From Bacteroidota bacterium (lineage in GTDB: Bacteria > Bacteroidota > Bacteroidia > Chitinophagales > Saprospiraceae): a DNA stretch of 45,151 nucleotides. Positions 17,389 through 25,094 of the stretch are shown piece by piece (the first letter of the stretch is position 1; every line of letters begins with the position of its first letter). Location: contig JAGVTV010000253.1 in assembly GCA_019136675.1 (NCBI GenBank), positions 1 to 45,151 on the forward strand. The letters are read 5' to 3'. The position numbers and the translations under genes were made by a program. A model generated the notes under the pieces. The model was not told the origin of the DNA. It ran no database searches and was given only the letters and a program-made list of their open reading frames with translations.

Positions 17389-18396
17389 ATGTATAAAAAA
17401 CGATTTTTTTGTATAGATGCCCATACCTGCGGTAATCCTGTAAGAGTGGTTGCCGGCGGTGCTCCCGAACTCATCGGGGACAGCATGATGGAAAAAAGGG
17501 CCCATTTTATGGCTGAGTATGACTGGATACGGAAAAGCCTCATGTTTGAGCCGCGAGGACATGACATGATGAGCGGATCGGTTCTGTATCCTCCCTCTGA
17601 CCCTGCCAATGATGTAGGCGTATTATTTATCGAAACAAGCGGCTGCCTTCCTATGTGTGGCCATGGCACCATAGGCACGATTACGATTGCTGTGGAAGAA
17701 GGGCTGGTCAGACCAAAAGTACCTGGTAAAATAAGGATGGAAACTCCCGCTGGTCTGGTAGAGGTTGAATACCGGCAGGATGCAAGCGGTAAAGTCAGGT
17801 CTGTCAAACTGCGTAATGTTCCATCATTTTTGTATATTAAAGATCTGGTGATAGAAAGCAGTTATCTGGGCAGGCTCACCGCAGATGTTGCATATGGAGG
17901 TAATTTTTATGCCATCATTGACCCCCAGACTAATTTTCGGGGTATTGGTCACCACACTGCCGAACAGCTCATCACCTGGAGCCGTGAGGTCAGACAGCTG
18001 ATCAATGAAAAATACGCTTTCGCCCACCCGGAATATGCGTCAATCAATGTCTGCTCCCATGTCATGTGGACCGGGAGTGTACTTGCAGCTTCATCCACTG
18101 CCAGAAATGCCGTTTTTTACGGAGACAAAGCCATAGACAGGTCGCCATGCGGTACAGGGACTTCTGCAAGGTTGGCCCAATGGTACGCCAAGGGCCTGAT
18201 CGAACCCGGCCGTGATTTTATCCATGAAAGTTACATCGGCAGCACCTTTACAGGAAGAGTAGAGGCAATCACCACAGTAGGAGAGTACCAGGCCATAATA
18301 CCGTCCATAGAGGGATGGGCCAGGATCTATGGATACAATACCATAACGGTGGATCCGGAGGACGATCCCTATGCAGGCGGGTTTCAGGTGATTTAG
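17389..18396 (+). CDS. 4-Hydroxyproline 2-epimerase
   Basis: This 335-residue protein of the proline racemase superfamily has both catalytic cysteines: Cys90 in PMCGHGTIG and Cys254 in RSPCGTGTSA. Two Cys point to a racemase or epimerase, whereas trans-3-hydroxyproline dehydratases replace the first with Ser or Thr. The N-terminus (IDAHTCGNPVRVV) is typical. It is predicted to convert trans-4-hydroxy-L-proline to cis-4-hydroxy-D-proline in the cytoplasm. The surrounding genes supply the three remaining steps, which strongly favours hydroxyproline over proline as the substrate. The dehydrogenase gene follows after 40 bases. Confidence 0.92.
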   Translation: MYKKRFFCIDAHTCGNPVRVVAGGAPELIGDSMMEKRAHFMAEYDWIRKSLMFEPRGHDMMSGSVLYPPSDPANDVGVLFIETSGCLPMCGHGTIGTITIAVEEGLVRPKVPGKIRMETPAGLVEVEYRQDASGKVRSVKLRNVPSFLYIKDLVIESSYLGRLTADVAYGGNFYAIIDPQTNFRGIGHHTAEQLITWSREVRQLINEKYAFAHPEYASINVCSHVMWTGSVLAASSTARNAVFYGDKAIDRSPCGTGTSARLAQWYAKGLIEPGRDFIHESYIGSTFTGRVEAITTVGEYQAIIPSIEGWARIYGYNTITVDPEDDPYAGGFQVI

Positions 18397-18436
18397 TCTG
18401 ATAGGTTATTGAATACAAACTGAAAAACATCACTTT

Positions 18437-19675
18437 ATGAATGTAGTGATTGTGGGAGGAGGGGTTATAGGTCTGATGTGTGCCTACAGGCTAAGGGAGG
18501 CCGGTTACGAAGTTACAGTCATTGACCAGACCAAAGGTACTGACAACTGTTCCTTTGGTAATGCCGGTTACATAGCTCCGAGCCATATCATCCCGCTGGC
18601 CTCTCCCGGGGTCGTGGCTCAGGGCTTGAGGTGGATGCTCAGCTCCACGAGCCCTTTTTACATAAAACCAAGGCTCAGCGGATCCCTGATCCGGTGGGGG
18701 TGGAATTTTTATCGGAATGCTACGGAACAAAAAGTTCGTGAAAATGCACCCCATCTGTACAATATTTCAGTTTTGAGCAGGGAGTTAACCATCCGGATGG
18801 ACAGAGAACTGGATCACGGATTTGAGCTGGAGACCAGGGGCTGCTTTATGCTGTACAATACCCCGGAGGCCCAAAAGGCAGAATCCAGACTTGCCGAAGA
18901 AGCCCGCAAATTTGGTATGGAGGTACCCGTATTGTCTGCTGATGAAGTGAGGCGGATGGAACCCGGCATCAGCTCCGGAATACTGGGCGGAGTATATTTT
19001 CCGGTGGACTGCCATATAAATCCACCTAAAATGATGAATACACTTAGGGCAGCCTGCAGCAGGATGGGAGTTGATTTTGGCTATGACCAATGTGCGGAAA
19101 ATTTTTCTGTCACAGGAAAAAAGATTACCGCAGTGCAGACAGACAAACAAAGTTTCAGTTGCGACCACCTGGTGCTTGCCGGTGGTTCATGGTTGGAAGG
19201 TTTAGGGGCAAAACTAGGACTCAGCCTGCCTGTGCAGCCCGGCAAAGGTTACAGTATAACCTACAAAGGCCTGGATTCAGGTCTTAAATACCCTGCCATA
19301 CTGGTAGACGAACGGGTAGCTATCTCCCCTTTTTCCGATGGCCTCAGGATAGGCGGCACGATGGAACTTGGCGGATTAAACCATGAGATCAACATGAAAA
19401 GGGTGGCACCAATCGTACATGCAGCCAATCTTTTTTATCCCGGCCTTAACCTCAGGGTGCCGGAACCAAAAGATGTATGGGCGGGATTACGACCCTGTAC
19501 ACCAGATGGCTTGCCTTACATAGGCCCCAGCCCGATACACGATAATGTCACAATAGCCGGAGGCCATGCTATGGTGGGCATCTCTCTGGCCGCTGCCACA
19601 GGCTACCTTATCAGGCAGATCATCAGCGGCGAAAAAACAGAAATACCTATGGATGCTTTCAGAGTAAATAGATAA
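18437..19675 (+). CDS. DadA-like FAD oxidoreductase, likely cis-4-hydroxy-D-proline dehydrogenase
   Basis: This 412-residue single-chain flavoprotein of the D-amino-acid oxidase superfamily has the FAD dinucleotide-binding motif VVIVGGGVIGLMCAYRL at the N-terminus, NAGYIAPSH near 44-52, and the closing FAD motif 'AGLRPCTPDGLPYIG ... GGHAMVGISLAAATG'. It resembles the small subunit of D-amino-acid dehydrogenase. In this operon it should oxidise cis-4-hydroxy-D-proline to 1-pyrroline-4-hydroxy-2-carboxylate, passing electrons to the respiratory chain rather than to oxygen. There is no signal peptide. A weak AT-rich hairpin follows the stop (about 19672-19708). Confidence 0.87.
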   Translation: MNVVIVGGGVIGLMCAYRLREAGYEVTVIDQTKGTDNCSFGNAGYIAPSHIIPLASPGVVAQGLRWMLSSTSPFYIKPRLSGSLIRWGWNFYRNATEQKVRENAPHLYNISVLSRELTIRMDRELDHGFELETRGCFMLYNTPEAQKAESRLAEEARKFGMEVPVLSADEVRRMEPGISSGILGGVYFPVDCHINPPKMMNTLRAACSRMGVDFGYDQCAENFSVTGKKITAVQTDKQSFSCDHLVLAGGSWLEGLGAKLGLSLPVQPGKGYSITYKGLDSGLKYPAILVDERVAISPFSDGLRIGGTMELGGLNHEINMKRVAPIVHAANLFYPGLNLRVPEPKDVWAGLRPCTPDGLPYIGPSPIHDNVTIAGGHAMVGISLAAATGYLIRQIISGEKTEIPMDAFRVNR

Positions 19676-19707
19676 CTTTTATTGTTTATAATCGAAAAAA
19701 GTTATAA

Positions 19708-19860
19708 CTATTTGAATTCATACTCCACAAAGGTCACATTTTTACCAAAGATTCCCGGTATTTGGATGTATTGACCGTAAAGGTCCTGGCAGGGCTGTGT
19801 TCACCCATTAAAGATCTTGATCTGCCAATATTTCGGGCTGGAATATCGGTGGATGCAATT
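19708..19860 (-). pseudogene. Possible degraded 3' end of a lost gene
   Basis: Read on the minus strand, the segment encodes a protein-like tail, DLYGQYIQIPGIFGKN followed by VTFVEYEFK and a TAG stop (19708-19710). Upstream in the same frame come KYWQIKIFNG and an internal TGA (19801-19803). Beyond 19860 the DNA turns AT-rich and the trace ends. The tail's composition looks like a real protein C-terminus, but the open stretch is only about 30 codons and could be chance. No family is recognised. Confidence 0.25.
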
Positions 19861-19901
19861 ATTTTTCTGAAATAATATTTTAAAAATATAATACAATTAA
19901 T

Positions 19902-19909
19902 TATATTTG
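19902..19909 (+). promoter_or_regulatory. Putative -7 element of the small membrane protein gene
   Basis: TATATTTG fits TAnnTTTG. Transcription would start near 19914, 67 bases upstream of the ATG at 19981. The -33 region is AT-rich without a clear TTTG. Confidence 0.45.
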
Positions 19910-19980
19910 GGGCACAATACGCTCAAAAACGATTTAATTTTTAAGCAAAACGTATTATTAACCAACAAAACTTTAAATCA

Positions 19981-20364
19981 ATGAATGTAAAAAATTTTGT
20001 GATCGGCAGTCTGGTAGCCAGCGTGGTTTATTTTATGCTGGGTTGGGTGTTTTATGGCATGCTTTTTAAGGATCTCTACCCTGCATCCGAAAATCATAAT
20101 CTGCTTTTTGTGTATCTCGGGTGCCTCAGTTTTTCGTTGCTTCTTGGCTACATTTTTGTAAGATGGTCAGGTATCACAACCCTGGCTTCCGGAGCTGTAG
20201 CCGGGGGTGTAGTAGGTTTATTGTATGGTCTGTCGATGAATTTTTTTATGTATTCTAACTTGCCGGCAGATTACACCAAGATATTTACCGACGTGATCGT
20301 AAATGGGTTGATGGGTGCCATAACCGGTGGTGTGCTGGGTCTGTTACTCGGAAAACTGAAGTAA
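19981..20364 (+). CDS. Hypothetical four-helix inner-membrane protein
   Basis: This 127-residue protein is almost entirely made of four hydrophobic segments (about 5-28, 41-61, 65-88 and 104-125). Gly-rich packing stretches in the third and fourth (ASGAVAGGVVGLLYGLS, GLMGAITGGVLGLLLGKLK) suggest a possible internal duplication. The size and layout are similar to DUF1761-type proteins, but the match is not certain. It is monocistronic and converges with the FMN reductase gene, 9 bases from its stop. Function unknown. Confidence 0.7.
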   Translation: MNVKNFVIGSLVASVVYFMLGWVFYGMLFKDLYPASENHNLLFVYLGCLSFSLLLGYIFVRWSGITTLASGAVAGGVVGLLYGLSMNFFMYSNLPADYTKIFTDVIVNGLMGAITGGVLGLLLGKLK

Positions 20365-20373
20365 CAACCGGCC

Positions 20374-20934
20374 TTACAGGGTTATATCAAGGGCATTTTG
20401 CAAGTTTTTGATGCCGGACAAAAATCCTTCATTCAGCTGAGGGTCGGTAATGCCGTTTTGTTCGTCAAAATTCTGACTGAACTGAGGTAATGAAAAGGTC
20501 GCCACAATATTGGCTCCATGCAGGGGAAACCTGGTTTTTGCTGCTTCCATGACAAAGCCTGCAGCACGGCCCCCTGGTGATGTAGACAGTAACAGCATCG
20601 GCTTGTCGGCAAAAAATTTACTTTCTATCCTTGAGCACCAGTCCATTAAGTTCTTGAATGCGGTGGTGTAAGAGCCATTGTGTTCTGCCATGGACAAAAT
20701 GATTCCGTCTGATTCCGCCAGCAATCTGATAAACTCATGGGCTCTTGACGGATACCCGTCCTTCTTTTCGCGGTCAACCGAAAATATGGGCATTTCATAA
20801 TCATTGAGGTCGGGGGTTATCAAATCGGTATTGCCTCCCAGCCTGGAAGCCGCATACAGGGCAAATCTGCGGTTTATAGAAGTGGAAGACGAACTGGCCC
20901 CAAAGGCCACGATTTTTATCTTATCTTTTCCCAT
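20374..20934 (-). CDS. NAD(P)H-dependent FMN reductase family protein
   Basis: This 186-residue flavodoxin-fold protein shows the phosphate-binding loop of FMN reductases near the N-terminus (VAFGASSSSTSINRRFA, about 9-25), then SDGIILSMAEHNGSYTTAFKNLMDW (about 74-98). The latter corresponds to the conserved 'P-E-Y-N/H-G-S-x-x-x-x-L-K-N-x-x-D-W' family motif, with Ala-Glu-His in place of Pro-Glu-Tyr. A Gly-rich STSPGGRAAG loop follows. It should be a soluble dimer that reduces FMN or quinones. The partner is unknown. It stands alone on its strand. Confidence 0.85.
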   Translation of the reverse strand: MGKDKIKIVAFGASSSSTSINRRFALYAASRLGGNTDLITPDLNDYEMPIFSVDREKKDGYPSRAHEFIRLLAESDGIILSMAEHNGSYTTAFKNLMDWCSRIESKFFADKPMLLLSTSPGGRAAGFVMEAAKTRFPLHGANIVATFSLPQFSQNFDEQNGITDPQLNEGFLSGIKNLQNALDITL

Positions 20935-21109
20935 CTGAATTTCATATTTTCAGCCAATAAACACGATAAGGTCAAAATTGTTATCCTTGCCGGTTTATCA
21001 TTACTGTCAAAGAGGCAAGTAAATCCAAAAAGTAGAGAAAATAATGCCCGAGGGCAACCGGGGGCTATAGCCAGATGTTATCATCATAATAACCAGATTG
21101 TTTTGAACC

Positions 21110-22369
21110 ATGAATAATAATCATAGTCATCAGTTCAGCCCTGAATCCCTGATGATGTCATACGGATATAAGCCGTCCCTGTCAGAGGGTGCCATCAAAT
21201 GCCCTGTATTTCAGACCTCGACTTTTGTATTTAAGACGGCCGAAGAAGGAAAAGCATTTTTTGAGGTTGCCTACGGCCTGAGAGAACAGAGAGCCAATGA
21301 AGAGATGGGCCTTATTTATTCGCGGCTCAATAACCCTGACCTTGAGATCCTGGAAGACAGACTTTGCCTGTGGGATGGAGCAGAGGAATGTGCGGTATTC
21401 GAAAGCGGCATGTCTGCGATAACTACTGTGCTGCTCGAGTTCCTCAAACCCGGTGATCTCCTTCTTTACAGCATGCCGGTCTATGGCGGCACGGATCATT
21501 TTATCAATCACTTTTTACCAAAGATCGGTATCCACCCGCTCGGATTCAGGCCGGGTATGACCGAAAACGAAATCAGAAGCCTGGTGGACAACATCGGACA
21601 TAAAGATTCACTGGCTATGATCTACATTGAGACCCCCGCCAATCCAACCAACACTATTATAGACATCGAAAGTTGCGTCCGCGTGGCTGCACAGTATTCT
21701 CAGGGGGATAAAAAAGTTTTGACGGCCGTGGACAATACCTATATGGGACCCCTCTGGCAGCACCCTCTCCGCCATGGTGCCGACATTGTATTGTACTCTG
21801 CAACAAAGTACATAGGGGGGCACAGTGACGTAATAGCCGGGGCAGTCCTTAGTTCTTCTGAGATAATAAAGAGAGTCAAGACTTTACGCACCTTCCTGGG
21901 CAATATGGCAGGGCCGTGGACAGGATGGTTGCTCATGCGTAGCCTTGAAACGCTCAAGGTGAGGATGGAACAGCAGGCTTCAAACGCCGTTATGGTGGCT
22001 GACCACCTCCTGGAACACCCTAAAGTAGATAAAGTATATTACCTTGGGTGCATCCGGCCACACAGTCCGGCCTATGAGATCTATCAAAGGCAGTATACCT
22101 CACCGGGAGCCATGTTGTCTTTTGATATCAGGGGTGGCGAAAAGGAAGCATTCGCTTTTCTCAATAACCTGAAAATGATAAAACTCGCTGTAAGCCTGGG
22201 AAGTACCGAGAGCCTCGCAGAGCATCCTGCCTCCATGACCCACGCCGGTATCGAGCCATCGCACAGGGAAGAAATGGGTATTCGCGACAGCCTTATACGG
22301 CTTTCTGTAGGTGTGGAAAATTACCGGGATATCATCTGGGACATCGACCAGGCCCTGGAGTATGTATGA
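21110..22369 (+). CDS. Cystathionine gamma-synthase family PLP enzyme
   Basis: This 419-residue Cys/Met-metabolism PLP-dependent enzyme has Asp208 (VDNTYMGP) and the Schiff-base Lys233 (YSATKYIGGHSDVIAG). The tetramer and PLP-phosphate segment is IYSRLNNPDLEILEDRL, and FESGMSAITTVLL follows. The C-terminal SLGSTESLAEHPASMTHAG motif is typical of methionine gamma-lyase and related lyases. Candidates are methionine gamma-lyase, cystathionine gamma-lyase or a synthase, and sequence alone does not settle which. No methionine genes adjoin. Its stop is 6 bases from the stop of the convergent LacI gene. Confidence 0.85.
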   Translation: MNNNHSHQFSPESLMMSYGYKPSLSEGAIKCPVFQTSTFVFKTAEEGKAFFEVAYGLREQRANEEMGLIYSRLNNPDLEILEDRLCLWDGAEECAVFESGMSAITTVLLEFLKPGDLLLYSMPVYGGTDHFINHFLPKIGIHPLGFRPGMTENEIRSLVDNIGHKDSLAMIYIETPANPTNTIIDIESCVRVAAQYSQGDKKVLTAVDNTYMGPLWQHPLRHGADIVLYSATKYIGGHSDVIAGAVLSSSEIIKRVKTLRTFLGNMAGPWTGWLLMRSLETLKVRMEQQASNAVMVADHLLEHPKVDKVYYLGCIRPHSPAYEIYQRQYTSPGAMLSFDIRGGEKEAFAFLNNLKMIKLAVSLGSTESLAEHPASMTHAGIEPSHREEMGIRDSLIRLSVGVENYRDIIWDIDQALEYV

Positions 22370-22375
22370 TGCCGC

Positions 22376-23458
22376 TTATCCTTTGGCGACGGTGTGATTT
22401 CTGAAGTTGTCGATGTAAAAATCAACATTTTCTTTGATGACGATATCCAGAGGCAGGTATTGAATCTTCTTGACTTCCTTTTTAAGTACAAAGTGGTTGA
22501 CAAAGTTCATTATGCCCATATAACCCTGGAGTATGGGATTTTGATTAATGATAAAATCGATCATGTCCTCCTTAAGAAATTGGATATTGGGATCGATCAT
22601 ATCAAAGCCGACAACATCGTACCTGCGACTGTCTTCCGGGCTAAAGAATTTAACTATCCTGAATGCCCTGGAATTGGTAAAAAATATACCTTTCATCCTC
22701 GGGTGCCTGGCTTTGATATCCTGCCAGAATTCCAGTAATTTGTCTTCATCCAAAAACTGGTCAAATTCATACCAATATACAGGGTTTTCTGTCATATGGT
22801 GGGTTTGGATGTACTCCCTGAGTCCTGCAAGCTTGTCGGAGTAGTGTTGTGCGTTGGCCAGGGTGTGTCCCAGGTTCAGGGTTATAATCTCATCTCCGGG
22901 CTTAAGTCGGAGGTAAAACAACCTGCCTGCAAGGTATCCGCTGTTAAACGAATTCTGACCTACGTAGCACAGTACGTCCGGATGGTGGATTTCGGTATTA
23001 ATGGTGATGAATGGTATGTTGTTTTGTTCGGCCATTTCGAGATACTCCAAACTCTCCTGAGTAAAGGTAGGGGCTGTGAGTATAGCATCCGGTTTGGAAT
23101 TGATGGCATTTTCCATTTGCATCTCAAACTCATCCTTCCTAAAAAGATTGAAATCAAAATAATCAACGATGATGCCATAGTGCTTTACCAGCTCAAGGGC
23201 GTTTTGTATGCCTTCGCGGGGCTGCATCCAGAAGGAGTCACTGTTTGGGTCAGGAGTTACAATGGCTATACGGAAAACACGGTTTGAAGCCAGGGCACTT
23301 GCCATTAGATTTTTTTCGTAACCCAAGTCGCTGGCGATCTTGATGATTCTTTGTTCGACTTCGGGGGTAACACTGCCTCTTCCATTTATGACCCGGTCCA
23401 CTGTGCCTCTGGAGACACCTGCTATGCGGGCTATATCCTTAATGGTGACCTTCTTCAT
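22376..23458 (-). CDS. LacI-family transcriptional regulator
   Basis: This 360-residue repressor-type regulator has an N-terminal helix-turn-helix (VTIKDIARIAGVSRGTVDRVINGRG, about 4-28) and a hinge near 48-58 (NLMASALASN). A periplasmic-binding-protein-like sensor domain (about 60-340) follows, of the kind that binds sugars. The ATG at 23458 is chosen over an in-frame TTG at 23464 because MKKVTIKDIA is the normal LacI start. It is transcribed leftward beside the MFS gene and near the NagB-LmbE promoter, whose spacer contains a perfect palindrome with a central CG, as LacI operators have. It therefore probably senses an amino sugar and controls the locus. Confidence 0.92.
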   Translation of the reverse strand: MKKVTIKDIARIAGVSRGTVDRVINGRGSVTPEVEQRIIKIASDLGYEKNLMASALASNRVFRIAIVTPDPNSDSFWMQPREGIQNALELVKHYGIIVDYFDFNLFRKDEFEMQMENAINSKPDAILTAPTFTQESLEYLEMAEQNNIPFITINTEIHHPDVLCYVGQNSFNSGYLAGRLFYLRLKPGDEIITLNLGHTLANAQHYSDKLAGLREYIQTHHMTENPVYWYEFDQFLDEDKLLEFWQDIKARHPRMKGIFFTNSRAFRIVKFFSPEDSRRYDVVGFDMIDPNIQFLKEDMIDFIINQNPILQGYMGIMNFVNHFVLKKEVKKIQYLPLDIVIKENVDFYIDNFRNHTVAKG

Positions 23459-23468
23459 CGGCAAAATA

Positions 23469-23500
23469 CAAATGTAATTCTTACGTGGCTAAGTTGGAAA
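23469..23500 (-). promoter_or_regulatory. Putative promoter of the LacI gene
   Basis: The minus strand has TACATTTG (23476 to 23469) with TTTC 20 bases upstream (23500 to 23497) in place of TTTG. The expected start near 23464 leaves only about six bases before the ATG at 23458. Confidence 0.5.
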
Positions 23501-23517
23501 CTTTTGGCAGCAAATTT

Positions 23518-23535
23518 TGTGTGTCCGTGCACATG
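23518..23535. promoter_or_regulatory. Possible second, degenerate LacI operator
   Basis: TGTGTGTCCGTGCACATG matches the 18-base core TTTGTGCACGTGCACAAA of the main palindrome at 13 of 18 positions, with the right half best kept. It lies upstream of the LacI promoter and after the MFS stop region, so autoregulation is possible. The match could be chance. Confidence 0.3.
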
Positions 23536-23581
23536 GCGTTTAATGAAGCCAGGCCGTCTGATATTTCAGATAGCTATCGGG

Positions 23582-24910
23582 TCAGGAACGGAATCCTTTA
23601 GTCAAAATATGTTCCAGTTCTTCCAGGCTTGCCCCCTTAGTCTCGGGCATCATTTTCCACGTAAAAAGCAACTGGCCCACCATCATGATGGAAAACGTGG
23701 CAAATACGGTGCCCGGGCCTATGATATTAAAAAGCCACGGGACCATGGCAGGTATCAGTGCTGCAAAGATCCAGTGTATGCTGGTGCCAAAGGCCGCCCC
23801 TTTGCCACGCAGATGGTTGGGAAAAATTTCTGAAATAAATACCCATATGATCGTACCCTGGCCGATGGCATGTGAGGCGATAAACATAAAAAGGAAAATC
23901 GGCACCATCATGCCCTTGATACCGGCAAAAAAGGCCAGTGAAACCATGGCAAGTGAAACAATATAACCAACGGAGCCAATGTACATGAGCTGTCTTCTGC
24001 CCAGCCGGTCTATGAGCATCAATCCCGCGTAGGTAAAGACAAGGTTGGTGATACCTATCCCGATACTGCTGAGAAGTGCGGAAGATTTTTCAAGGCCGGC
24101 AATCTCAAAGATCCGCGGTGCATAATACAGAAATGCATTTATCCCTGAAAACTGGTTGAAAAATGAAATAAAAAAAGCAAGAATCACCGGAAACCTGTAC
24201 TTTCTGTCCCAGATGGTCTCGCTGGTGTCTGTATTGCTATGGTCTGAAAGGATTCTGGTGATCTGATCCGCGACAGGAGTGGAAGGGTCCATGACCATCA
24301 GCGTTTCGTCGGCAAGATCGGGCCTGTTTTTTACGGTAATAAGCCATCTGGGGCTCTCAGGGATGAAAAACGCAAGGATAAAATAAACGAATGCCGGCAC
24401 AGCTTCAATGCCTACCATACATCTCCATGGCTCTGAGCCAAAGTCCCTCAGCAAATAATTGGAAATAAAGGCCACCAGGATACCAAAAACAATATTAAAC
24501 TGGTAAAGAGCCACCAATCTGCCCCGGCTGGCTGCAGGAGCTATCTCGGAAATATAAGCCGGTGCTGCCACGGTTGAAGCTCCTACGCCCAGGCCACCTA
24601 TGAAGCGGTAGATGGCAAACATCCAGGGTCCGGTGGCGAGACCCGAACCTACCGCCGAAATAAAATACAGGAGACCGATGATAATCAGCGTGGGTTTACG
24701 TCCCAGCCTGTCTGTGGGCCAACCTCCAAAGATGGCACCTATCACCGTACCCCACAGGGCGGAAGACATGATCACCCATCCATGGAAAAGTTCACCCCTC
24801 GGCCAAAGCTCCTGAAGTGCCTTCTCAGCTCCGGAGATGACCACGGTGTCAAAACCAAAAAGAAAACCTGCCAATGCCGATATGACAGACCAAAATAATA
24901 CGTTTTTCAT
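23582..24910 (-). CDS. Sugar-porter family MFS transporter
   Basis: This 442-residue protein has twelve hydrophobic segments and the sugar-porter signatures: GFLFGFDTVVISGA in TM1, DRLGRKPTL after TM2, RFIGGLGVGASTVAAPAYISEIAPAASRG around TM4-5, PESPRWL before the central loop and DRLGRRQLM after TM8. It imports a monosaccharide by proton symport across the inner membrane. Given its neighbours, GlcNAc, glucosamine or glucose is likely. The ATG at 24910 gives a normal N-terminus, and an upstream in-frame start at 24949 overlaps the -7 element. It shares a 184-base divergent control region with the NagB-LmbE gene and lies upstream of the LacI gene on the same strand. Confidence 0.9.
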   Translation of the reverse strand: MKNVLFWSVISALAGFLFGFDTVVISGAEKALQELWPRGELFHGWVIMSSALWGTVIGAIFGGWPTDRLGRKPTLIIIGLLYFISAVGSGLATGPWMFAIYRFIGGLGVGASTVAAPAYISEIAPAASRGRLVALYQFNIVFGILVAFISNYLLRDFGSEPWRCMVGIEAVPAFVYFILAFFIPESPRWLITVKNRPDLADETLMVMDPSTPVADQITRILSDHSNTDTSETIWDRKYRFPVILAFFISFFNQFSGINAFLYYAPRIFEIAGLEKSSALLSSIGIGITNLVFTYAGLMLIDRLGRRQLMYIGSVGYIVSLAMVSLAFFAGIKGMMVPIFLFMFIASHAIGQGTIIWVFISEIFPNHLRGKGAAFGTSIHWIFAALIPAMVPWLFNIIGPGTVFATFSIMMVGQLLFTWKMMPETKGASLEELEHILTKGFRS

Positions 24911-24946
24911 CCTGTGTTTATAAATGCTGCTTAATGCTAATGAAGC

Positions 24947-24954
24947 CAAAGGTA
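24947..24954 (-). promoter_or_regulatory. Putative -7 element of the MFS transporter gene
   Basis: The minus strand reads TACCTTTG (TAnnTTTG). Transcription should start near 24942 with a leader of about 32 bases. No clear -33 element is present, which fits a promoter needing help or being weak. Confidence 0.5.
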
Positions 24955-25045
24955 TGTTATTAATTTATATAACAGATAAAATATTATTGGCCGGGTGGGC
25001 GGTGCAATACTCACGGAGCCTCCAGGTAAAATTTTTTTCTAAAAA

Positions 25046-25065
25046 ATTTGTGCACGTGCACAAAT
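25046..25065. promoter_or_regulatory. Perfect 20-bp palindrome, likely LacI operator
   Basis: ATTTGTGCACGTGCACAAAT is a perfect inverted repeat with a central CG. It overlaps the -33 TTTG and fills most of the -33/-7 spacer of the NagB-LmbE promoter, so a bound repressor would block RNA polymerase. The LacI-family gene two genes away is the obvious binder. The site also lies about 100 bases upstream of the divergent MFS start. Confidence 0.8.
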
Positions 25066-25077
25066 GTATTACTTTTG
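25047..25077 (+). promoter_or_regulatory. Promoter of the NagB-LmbE/susC/susD unit
   Basis: TTTG (25047-25050) and TACTTTTG (25070-25077) are spaced by 19 bases, a full consensus match. Transcription should start near 25082, 13 bases before the ATG at 25095. The spacer is occupied by the palindromic operator. Confidence 0.8.
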
Positions 25078-25094
25078 CCCCAACAAAGCGTAAA

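Larger units (their letters stand above)
19676..19980. other. Intergenic region downstream of the hydroxyproline operon
   Basis: These 305 bases hold a weak AT-rich hairpin at the left, a possible minus-strand gene remnant in the middle (19708-19860), and a very AT-rich promoter region at the right with the -7 element TATATTTG (19902-19909) for the next gene. Confidence 0.6.

Noticed and set aside
24911-24949. N-terminal extension of the sugar-porter gene
   Set aside because: The upstream start would overlap its own -7 element, and the shorter form begins with the normal TM1 sequence.
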